From a gamma proteobacterium endosymbiont of Lamellibrachia anaximandri (GTDB lineage: Bacteria > Pseudomonadota > Gammaproteobacteria > Chromatiales > Chromatiaceae), in the NCBI GenBank assembly GCA_016756855.1, contig JAESPD010000041.1:1-33537 (forward strand): 33,537 nucleotides of DNA, read 5' to 3'. This document shows positions 7,695-14,532 of this stretch, piece by piece. Numbering within the stretch: the first letter of the stretch is position 1; each line of letters begins with the position of its first letter. Made by a program: the position numbers and the translations under genes. The notes under the pieces are model-generated. The model ran no database searches. It saw only the letters and a list, made by a program, of their open reading frames with translations, and was not told where the DNA came from.

Positions 7695-8987
7695 CAGGTA
7701 GCGGCAGATCAACCCCAGACTCACCTCATCCACCGGCAGTTTAACCCGCACCTGATAACCACCGCCCAGGGCTTCTGAGATCGGGTTGCCCTGCCGGTCC
7801 TGCATCTCTTCAAGGATAAAAGTTGTGTTACCTGCCTGGGTCATCAGTTCCACACGATCCCCCACCCGCAGCTTGTTTTTGATATCCAGATCAACCAGTC
7901 CGCTTGCTTCATCGATACCGGTCACTTCAGCGACAAAGATCTGCCGATCTCCTGTGGAAGCACCGATGCGATAGTTCTGTAACTCACTCGATTCGTGGCG
8001 CTGGTAGAAACCGTCGGTATAACCCCGGTTGGCAAGCCCTTCGAGATCGGCCATCAATTCAGGCTGAAAGGCACGGCCCGCCACCGCATCGTCGATGGCC
8101 TGGCGATAGACCTGAGTGGTACGGGCCGTGTAGTAGTGAGACTTGGTGCGCCCTTCGATCTTCAGGCAGTCGACGCCGATCTCCACCAGCCGCTGCACAT
8201 GTTCCACCGCCCGCAGATCCCGGGAGTTCATGATGTAGGTGCCGTGCTCATCCTCAAAGATCGGCATCAGCTCACCTGGACGGCCCTTCTCCTCCAGATA
8301 GTGAATCGCATCGGCTTCCGGCTGGTGGGTCATCTCGGCCACATCGAGGGGTTCATCCGGCCCCGCTACCGGCTGGCTGACTTTGTACTCCCAGCGACAG
8401 GCGTTGGTGCAGCTTCCCTGGTTGGCGTCCCGGTGGTTGAAATAGCCCGAAAGCAGGCATCGCCCGGAATAGGCGATGCAGAGTGCCCCATGCACGAAGA
8501 CCTCCAGCTCCATATCGGGACAGGCCTGGCGGATGGCCTCGACCTCTTCCAGGGAGAGCTCACGGGAAAGTATCACCCGTGTCAGCCCCTGCTGCTGCCA
8601 GAAGCGCACAGCGGCGGCATTCGTGGTATTGGCCTGTACCGAGAGATGCACCGGCATATCAGGCCAGCGCTCCCGCACCATCATGATCAAGCCGGGGTCG
8701 GACATGATCAGCGCGTCCGGTCCCATCTCCACCACCGGCGCCATATCGTCGATAAAGGTCTTCAACTTGGCCCCGTGGGGCATAATGTTGGTGGCCAGGT
8801 AGAAGTGCTTGCCCTGTCGATGCGCCTCATCGATACCGATTGCCAGGTTTTCCGGAAGAAAGTCATTATTGCGCACCCGCAGACTGTAACGGGGCAGACC
8901 GGCATAGACTGCATCTGCACCATAGGCGAAGGCGTAGCGGGCGTTCCTCAGGGTGCCGGCGGGTGAGAGCAGTTCTGGGGTTTTCAT
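7689..8987 (-). CDS. trhP: TrhP/YegQ-type U32 family tRNA hydroxylation protein
   Basis: Peptidase U32-family protein. The family member YegQ (TrhP) takes part in prephenate-dependent 5-hydroxylation of uridine-34 in tRNA. About 432 residues. The N terminus KTPELLSPAGTLRNARYAFAYG closely follows the E. coli protein. The U32 signature is plain around 160-200 (EVFVHGALCIAYSGRC, then CLLSGYFNHRDANQG and CTNACRWEY), with cysteines C170, C177, C193 and C197 visible; U32 proteins use conserved cysteines for an Fe-S cluster. I chose ATG at 8987 over a TTG two codons upstream because it matches the family start. It is a monocistronic-looking gene 233 bases upstream of arnT on the same strand. A paralogue such as RlhA is possible but longer (about 650 residues). 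Confidence 0.85.
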   Translation of the reverse strand: MKTPELLSPAGTLRNARYAFAYGADAVYAGLPRYSLRVRNNDFLPENLAIGIDEAHRQGKHFYLATNIMPHGAKLKTFIDDMAPVVEMGPDALIMSDPGLIMMVRERWPDMPVHLSVQANTTNAAAVRFWQQQGLTRVILSRELSLEEVEAIRQACPDMELEVFVHGALCIAYSGRCLLSGYFNHRDANQGSCTNACRWEYKVSQPVAGPDEPLDVAEMTHQPEADAIHYLEEKGRPGELMPIFEDEHGTYIMNSRDLRAVEHVQRLVEIGVDCLKIEGRTKSHYYTARTTQVYRQAIDDAVAGRAFQPELMADLEGLANRGYTDGFYQRHESSELQNYRIGASTGDRQIFVAEVTGIDEASGLVDLDIKNKLRVGDRVELMTQAGNTTFILEEMQDRQGNPISEALGGGYQVRVKLPVDEVSLGLICRYLD

Positions 8988-9025
8988 GGTCAATTATCGG
9001 AGCGAGGTTGAGGGAGCGGACAAAA

Positions 9026-10180
9026 CTACCGCAGCTCAACCTCTATTGTGTGATTTGCACTACCGAGGAACGGCCAGGTCCGCCGCACTACCACATCCAC
9101 TTTTTCGCCAGGCAGGCTATCCATCAACGCAATACGCACATCTGCGTAGCTTGTGATTTCATGTTCGCCGACGCGGAGAATTCTGTCGCCCTTCCGCACG
9201 CCCACCTTCTCGGCGCCACTATGAGGACTGAAACCGCTCACCTTAACAGGTGATTCTTCAACATCCAGAAAGACACCCAGCTTACCGGTGGGATGCAGTC
9301 GGTTGGGTTTCGTCATCATCACGAAATCACCCATCGCAGGTTCGAGTTCGCTGGCTGTGGAGGCGTTGATTACAATCGCGGTGGTAACCGGCACCCGGCG
9401 CTTGAGCCGATTGGGGATCCCGGAACCGTAGACGATGTGGCCGCCGCCGGCCAGAATCACCATATGCCCCTGCGGATTTTCGCGGAACCAAGCCGCTGCC
9501 CGCTCCGCCATACCTTCATCCCAGAGCAGTTGCACATCCATAAAGTGATCGAAATTACGCTTCTCCGAATGAGGATGCATCTGAAAGACAGCTTCAAGAC
9601 GCTGCCGATAAGCTGTATCACTGCGATCGATCTCTTTCGGAATACGCAGCTTCAGCGTTTTTTCAATGCTATCTATACCACCGGCGGATGCCTGGCTCGT
9701 AATCTCCTTTTCAAGATTCAGGGCGATCAGGGGGATGCCATTTTCCCTGGCGTAGCGAAAGATCGGCCGGTAGAGTCGGTAGTCATAGCGCCAGCGATCG
9801 AAATATTCCGACTCCCGGAGCAGTCCGTTTTCGTCGATCTCACCGCTGATGTAACGATCCAGCACCGGCTGAAACGGTTGCTGAAAAAATTCCAGGCCGA
9901 TCACCATATCCGGATGTTTTTTGTGCATTCCCTGGATGATCGCCAACTGGTTCAGGTGGTGTTCGTAACGATCATGGGTCTCGCCGACAAAGACCGCCTG
10001 CCGATCTTCAATCTGCTCCATCAGCCGTTCAACATTCATCAGCTCAGAGAGCGCCACTACGGTAGCCTGTTGCTGCGATCCATGAGCTGACTTCTCATCT
10101 GCCATAACAACCGTGGTACCAAACAAGCCAACCACGCCAAAAACCAGCAATAAAACGCTATTGATGAGTGACTTCGCCAA
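9026..10180 (-). CDS. Secreted ChaN-like protein fused to a PDZ domain
   Basis: 384 residues. An N-terminal signal peptide (about 1-27, hydrophobic LLLVFGVVGLFGTTVV then MADE) targets the periplasm. Residues about 40-275 form a ChaN-like (DUF399) domain: FVGETHDRYEHHLNQ at 64-78 carries the typical GExHD-type motif, followed by GLEFFQQPFQ and a late GGGHIVYGSGIP. ChaN is a haem-binding lipoprotein in Campylobacter. A PDZ domain follows at about 295-384 (LGVFLDVEE, then VRKGDRILRVGEHEI), suggesting peptide or substrate binding. No lipobox is seen. The start is TTG at 10180, supported by AAGGGG seven bases upstream and by the signal peptide; no in-frame ATG lies nearby. Divergent to the M1 peptidase gene (60 bases apart). 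The molecular role is unproven. Confidence 0.75.
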   Translation of the reverse strand: MAKSLINSVLLLVFGVVGLFGTTVVMADEKSAHGSQQQATVVALSELMNVERLMEQIEDRQAVFVGETHDRYEHHLNQLAIIQGMHKKHPDMVIGLEFFQQPFQPVLDRYISGEIDENGLLRESEYFDRWRYDYRLYRPIFRYARENGIPLIALNLEKEITSQASAGGIDSIEKTLKLRIPKEIDRSDTAYRQRLEAVFQMHPHSEKRNFDHFMDVQLLWDEGMAERAAAWFRENPQGHMVILAGGGHIVYGSGIPNRLKRRVPVTTAIVINASTASELEPAMGDFVMMTKPNRLHPTGKLGVFLDVEESPVKVSGFSPHSGAEKVGVRKGDRILRVGEHEITSYADVRIALMDSLPGEKVDVVVRRTWPFLGSANHTIEVELR

Positions 10181-10240
10181 TTTATTCCCCTTGTATTAAA
10201 CCGCTTCCGATCAGGTTGTGATGCCGTAGAATAGAAATCC

Positions 10241-12436
10241 ATGAACAATACGACCAACAATCGCCTATTACGTTTCATCCTGTCGATGATCTTGCTACTG
10301 GCCTCCCGCACCCTCTTGGCGCAGTCTGTAGTCGATCACCGAATCAAGGTGAGCATTGATCCCGAGACCGGGAGTCTCACCGTCAAGGATACCGTCACCC
10401 TGCCCGACAACGGCAATACCGGGTTCACCCTTCATGCCGGACTCAATGCACGCATTCTAACCCCCGGCGTGCAACTCTCCCAAACGAGTCGCGCAAACCA
10501 GGAGATTCAACTGCAAGGCTATCGCGTCAGCCTGCCCCAAGGCGTGAAACAATTCACCCTGGAGTATGCAGGGAAGATCGAGCACGGCTTCACCACCACC
10601 CACGAAAGTACCGGCCGCAGCCGACAGAGACTCGCAGGTACCATCTCATCCGAAGGAGTATTCCTCGATGCCGGCGTTGCCTGGTACCCCCGGTTCGGCG
10701 ACACCCTGAAAACCTTTTCACTCAGTGTCGATCTGCCCGACGGCTGGCTGGTGGTCAGTCAGGGCAGTGGCCCCGCAAAAGCGCAGGACAGCAAGGCAAC
10801 CGTTTGGTCCGCCAACCTGCCCCAGGACGACATCTACCTTATCGCAGCACCTTTCCACTTCTACTCGAAACAACAGGGAAACACCGAAGCACAGGTTTTT
10901 CTGCGGCAGAAGGATCCAAACCTGGCGGACCGGTACCTGCAGGCCACCAGCCGCTATCTGACACTCTATGAAGAACTGATCGGCCCCTACCCCTACACCA
11001 AGTTCGCTCTGGTGGAGAACTTCTGGGAGACCGGCTACGGCATGCCTTCATTCACCCTTCTGGGCTCACGGGTGATCCGCCTGCCTTTCATCATATACAC
11101 CTCATATCCACACGAGATTCTGCACAACTGGTGGGGCAACGGTGTCTATGTCGATTATGCGCACGGCAACTGGAGCGAAGGGCTGACCAGCTATCTGGCG
11201 GATCACCTGCTAAAAGAGCAGCGGGGCCAGGGGATGGCGTACCGGCGTTCCGCTCTGCAGCGCTATGGGGATTTCGTCCGTGGCAGCAACGACTTTCCCC
11301 TCACCGGCTTCCGCAGCCGCCACACCAGCGCCAGTCAGGCAGTAGGTTACGACAAGGCATTGATGATGTTTCACATGCTGCGCCGCAAACTCGGTGACGA
11401 ACAGTTCATCCAAGGACTGCGCCGTTTCTACCGCGACAACCTGTTTAAGCAGGCCGGTTATGCCGAGCTGCGCAGCGCATTCGAGCAGGCCAGCAGCAGG
11501 GATCTGAGGCACTTTTTCCAGCAATGGACGGAACGGAACGGGGCACCCAGGCTGGAACTCAGTGAACTCAAAGTGGCAACGCAAGCCGATGGTTACCGGC
11601 TATCCGGCAAGCTACGCCAGACTCAGACGGCAGCCCCATTTGAACTCGACATCCCCATTATCATCTATCTGGCAGATGCACCTCCGCTGCGAACCTCTCT
11701 GCCGATGCGAGAACATTCGCTGGACCTCAATTTCACCCTGCCGGGGAAACCCCTGCGTTTCGAAATCGATCCCTGGTTCGACCTCTTTCGTGAACTGCAC
11801 CCGGACGAGGTTCCCCCAGTCTTCAGCAAACTGTTTGGCGCGGAACGCTTGCTCATCCTGCTGCCCGCCGACGCCCCAAGAACGCTGCTCGAAGGTTACC
11901 GGAGACTCGCAAACCAGTGGGCATCCGGCAACAACAATATAGAGATCAGACTCGACAGAGACCTGAGCCAGCTCCCGCAAGATCGGCAGATCTGGCTGAT
12001 GGGCCGGGAAAACCATTTTCTAGATATCTTTAGTAATACTTTGAATAACAATGATTATTCCGTGTCAGATGAGACTGTTTCTATCAAACAGAAAACCTTT
12101 CCCCGATCCGGTCACAGCTTTGCCTTTGCCGGAAGATCCGACTCTGGAAACACCATCGCCTGGCTGACCAGCGACGACCCGGCAAGCCTGCCGGGACTGG
12201 CGCGCAAACTGCCCCACTATGGGAAGTACAGCTACCTGGTGTTCGAAGGGGAGCGGCCTGATAATCGCACCAAAGGCCAGTGGGAGGTGAGCCGATCTCC
12301 ACTGCAACGACAGATCCACAGCGGACCGGTCGTTAATCGCATGCCCCCTCCTGCACCACTACTGGATGCCCTGGATAACCTTCCACACCCGAGCGCCGAA
12401 GGGACGGTGTCGACCTTGCAAAGGTTGAAGATGTAA
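10241..12436 (+). CDS. Secreted M1-family (gluzincin) metallopeptidase
   Basis: 731-residue protein with a signal peptide (LLRFILSMILLLASRTLLAQ, cleavage near residue 28), so periplasmic or outer-membrane facing. The gluzincin core is clear: HEILHNWWGN at 291-300 (zinc ligands H291 and H295, catalytic E292) and WSEGLTSYLADHL at 311-323, with E313 as the third zinc ligand. The spacer between H295 and E313 is 17 residues, one fewer than in classical M1 enzymes. An exopeptidase GxMEN-type motif is represented only loosely by ETGYGMPSF (264-272). The C-terminal part (about 420-731) has no recognised catalytic motif. It reads toward the convergent TlpA gene, with a REP-like hairpin just after the stop. 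Confidence 0.82.
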   Translation: MNNTTNNRLLRFILSMILLLASRTLLAQSVVDHRIKVSIDPETGSLTVKDTVTLPDNGNTGFTLHAGLNARILTPGVQLSQTSRANQEIQLQGYRVSLPQGVKQFTLEYAGKIEHGFTTTHESTGRSRQRLAGTISSEGVFLDAGVAWYPRFGDTLKTFSLSVDLPDGWLVVSQGSGPAKAQDSKATVWSANLPQDDIYLIAAPFHFYSKQQGNTEAQVFLRQKDPNLADRYLQATSRYLTLYEELIGPYPYTKFALVENFWETGYGMPSFTLLGSRVIRLPFIIYTSYPHEILHNWWGNGVYVDYAHGNWSEGLTSYLADHLLKEQRGQGMAYRRSALQRYGDFVRGSNDFPLTGFRSRHTSASQAVGYDKALMMFHMLRRKLGDEQFIQGLRRFYRDNLFKQAGYAELRSAFEQASSRDLRHFFQQWTERNGAPRLELSELKVATQADGYRLSGKLRQTQTAAPFELDIPIIIYLADAPPLRTSLPMREHSLDLNFTLPGKPLRFEIDPWFDLFRELHPDEVPPVFSKLFGAERLLILLPADAPRTLLEGYRRLANQWASGNNNIEIRLDRDLSQLPQDRQIWLMGRENHFLDIFSNTLNNNDYSVSDETVSIKQKTFPRSGHSFAFAGRSDSGNTIAWLTSDDPASLPGLARKLPHYGKYSYLVFEGERPDNRTKGQWEVSRSPLQRQIHSGPVVNRMPPPAPLLDALDNLPHPSAEGTVSTLQRLKM

Positions 12437-12440
12437 ATGC

Positions 12441-12478
12441 TGTAGGTGCCTGATCCGCTACGCTTGATCAGGCCTACA
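12441..12478. repeat. REP-like palindrome, copy 3
   Basis: GCCTGATC (12448-12455), loop CGCTACGCTT, GATCAGGC (12466-12473), flanked by TGTAGG on the left and CTACA on the right so that the stem extends with a two-base bulge. It lies 4 bases after the M1 peptidase stop and 10 bases before the TlpA stop, between two convergent genes, where a bidirectional 3'-end hairpin would be useful. Confidence 0.75.
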
Positions 12479-12488
12479 ACCCCGGCAG

Positions 12489-13037
12489 CTATTCGGGATC
12501 ATCCAGTAGAGGCAGGATCTTCTGCTCAAAGGTCTGGTCATCAATGACCCCCTTATGTGCCCCAGACAGCTTTCCGAATTTGTCGAAGAAAACTGTGTAG
12601 GGAATCAAACCGCTGGAGTTTCCCCACTTGGCAAGCAGTTTGCGGTTACTGTTAGGTTCCGCAACCAGCACTGGATAGTTGATTCCAAGAGTGCGTGCAA
12701 CATTCTTCAGCTTACGTGCCTTATCCAGACCCAGGCCGATAATCTGCAAACCTTGCTGTCCATACTGTTCCTGGTAGCGAACAAACTCCTTGATTTCATT
12801 CAGACAGGGCGCACACCAACTGGCCCAGAAATTGAGCATAACAACCTTCCCATTCCATTCGGTCAATGAGTGCATTTCTCCGTCCAGCCCTTTATAACTG
12901 TAATCGGGCAGGCTGGGAGCCTGCTTTTCCTTTGACTCCGCTCCACTGCCCGTCGCCGAACCTGACCCGGCAAAACTGTCGAAGGCAGCAGCAATCAATA
13001 CCGCCCCCAGTAGGAAGACCCATTTCTGTCTTTTCAT
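12489..13037 (-). CDS. TlpA-type thiol-disulfide oxidoreductase
   Basis: 182-residue periplasmic thioredoxin-fold protein. An N-terminal hydrophobic segment (VFLLGAVLIAAAF, 7-19) is a signal peptide or anchor; a Gly/Ser/Glu-rich linker follows. The redox centre WASWCAPC is at about 71-78 and the cis-proline loop is GLIPYTVF further on, as in TlpA/ResA proteins. Members of this group reduce cysteines in the periplasm, including apocytochrome c CXXCH motifs. It overlaps the prolyl isomerase stop by four bases and lies in the same direction downstream of the seven-heme cytochrome, which suggests a role in its maturation. That substrate is inferred from position only. It is the last gene of this block, facing the M1 peptidase gene. 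Confidence 0.85.
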   Translation of the reverse strand: MKRQKWVFLLGAVLIAAAFDSFAGSGSATGSGAESKEKQAPSLPDYSYKGLDGEMHSLTEWNGKVVMLNFWASWCAPCLNEIKEFVRYQEQYGQQGLQIIGLGLDKARKLKNVARTLGINYPVLVAEPNSNRKLLAKWGNSSGLIPYTVFFDKFGKLSGAHKGVIDDQTFEQKILPLLDDPE

Positions 13038-14314
13038 GGTCTACGCGCCTGTTTCTCTCCAATCAGACTCCAGACCACCTTGTAACGTTCACTGAGTTCA
13101 TTGAAATATTCTGCGCTCTTTTCAGTAATCAGGCTCTGTGCAACCTTGTCACGCATGCTCGCAAATGTACGTTTAAGGCTGGGGCTGCGTTCAAGAATCA
13201 TTACAAGGTGAAATCCTGCCGGTGTCTGCACGATTTCACTTAGCTGATTATCTTCAAGACCGTTGACGGCCTTCTCGATGTCAGGGTGACCTGACCCCTC
13301 TTTGACCCAACCCATGTCGCCTCGCATGCGTTTGCCGTAAGGGTCAATGCTCAATTCACCGGCAAGGAGAAACAGGCTCTCACCCGCTTTGATACGCTGG
13401 CTTACAGCTTCTGCATCTTCATGGCTTGAAAGTACGATCTGGCCAATATGCCAACGCTCCATAGTGCGGCTGAATTCGGGGTGGGCATCGTAGTATTTTT
13501 TCAGCGTCTCTTTTCCTGAGGTCCACTCTCTCTGTTTCTGTTCAATCATCATTGCCGGAAGGCGTTCATCACTGTAACTGTTGAGTCTGTCACTCAGATC
13601 AACACCTTCGTCATCAGCAGCCTTCGCAATCACCAGCAACTCGGCGCGCATGTAGAGTCGCTCCATGAGCCAGTTCTTGTTCTGTGGTGGATTGACCTGA
13701 TTACCCACTGCATGCCTATAGGTAATGAGAATCCCGTCACCCTCGAGCAATACCGTATCATCGCTCATCTGGTGTGGCTGAATTCGCGACTCATAAACCT
13801 TGACGTTATATTTGTTGCGCAGGTTCTTGATGGTGAGATAACGCATGGCGCGATAGCGATCAGACAGGTAGGCAGCCCTTGCAGCGGCTGCACCATCTGT
13901 ATCATTCGGATACTGTTGCTTGTTGCTTGCTGTCACATCCTCCGGCACATTGATGCCTTCACGCAGCTTATCCATAAAGTGCCTGTAGAGCAGACCAAGA
14001 CGAAACGTCTCAACGTCCTGTTGGAAAGCCTCGGTTTTATCGATTTCCAGCCGCTTCGCCTCCTGGTAGAGCAGTTTTGAGGCGACCAATCGCTGCAACA
14101 ACGAACCACGAAGTAGCGCCTGGTCTTCCCGGTCCATTGACGGGAACTGGGTTGCAAATGGAGAACTGGCCATGGCGGACTTGAGATCATCGGCAGTGAC
14201 GCTCATTTCACCTGCAGTCGCAAGAACCTGGGACTCTGCGATGGCATAACTTTGTGGCGCAGTGAGAATGGTTGCGAGCAACAGACTGCGCTTAATAACA
14301 GACAGCAACTTCAT
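13034..14314 (-). CDS. Periplasmic PpiC/SurA-type peptidyl-prolyl isomerase
   Basis: 426 residues with a signal peptide (SLLLATILTAPQSYAIA, about 10-26). A SurA N-like helical chaperone region covers about 28-260, and a parvulin domain about 280-375, recognised by WHIGQIVLS, then ELSIDPYGKRMRGDMGWV, then QTPAGFHLVMIL, the usual rotamase layout. It should fold or escort exported proteins in the periplasm. Start ATG at 14314 with AGGAAA nearby. It is downstream of the seven-heme lipoprotein cytochrome, with a terminator-like hairpin between them, and overlaps the TlpA gene. The pair looks like a helper module for the cytochrome. Single-domain use in general outer-membrane protein folding is the alternative. 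Confidence 0.83.
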   Translation of the reverse strand: MKLLSVIKRSLLLATILTAPQSYAIAESQVLATAGEMSVTADDLKSAMASSPFATQFPSMDREDQALLRGSLLQRLVASKLLYQEAKRLEIDKTEAFQQDVETFRLGLLYRHFMDKLREGINVPEDVTASNKQQYPNDTDGAAAARAAYLSDRYRAMRYLTIKNLRNKYNVKVYESRIQPHQMSDDTVLLEGDGILITYRHAVGNQVNPPQNKNWLMERLYMRAELLVIAKAADDEGVDLSDRLNSYSDERLPAMMIEQKQREWTSGKETLKKYYDAHPEFSRTMERWHIGQIVLSSHEDAEAVSQRIKAGESLFLLAGELSIDPYGKRMRGDMGWVKEGSGHPDIEKAVNGLEDNQLSEIVQTPAGFHLVMILERSPSLKRTFASMRDKVAQSLITEKSAEYFNELSERYKVVWSLIGEKQARRP

Positions 14315-14446
14315 AGATCATTTCCTGGTGGTAAGAGATTTATTTGGTTTGGCAGGTTGATACCCGCTCTTTTTCAAAAACACACTCGCTTTTTACACCA
14401 ATGCGCTACTGGAAAACAGCAGAGAAAAAATGGATTTAACCAGCCG

Positions 14447-14470
14447 AAAAAAACGGGGGCCAAGCCCCCG
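14447..14470 (-). terminator. Rho-independent terminator after the cytochrome gene
   Basis: On the minus strand a perfect 7-bp stem CGGGGGC/GCCCCCG with a TTG loop (14454-14470) is followed by seven T (14453-14447). It lies 62 bases downstream of the cytochrome stop and 133 bases upstream of the prolyl isomerase start, so most cytochrome transcripts should end here and the helper genes get only read-through or an own promoter. Confidence 0.88.
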
Positions 14471-14532
14471 ATCTTTCCTGTTAGGGTCAATCCCGCCGGA
14501 CATCCCTGTCGCGGCAGATCAAGTGATGGCCA

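Noticed and set aside
7995-8966. Open frame of about 323 codons opposite trhP
   Set aside because: A shadow of the U32 gene, whose signature cysteines lie on the minus strand.
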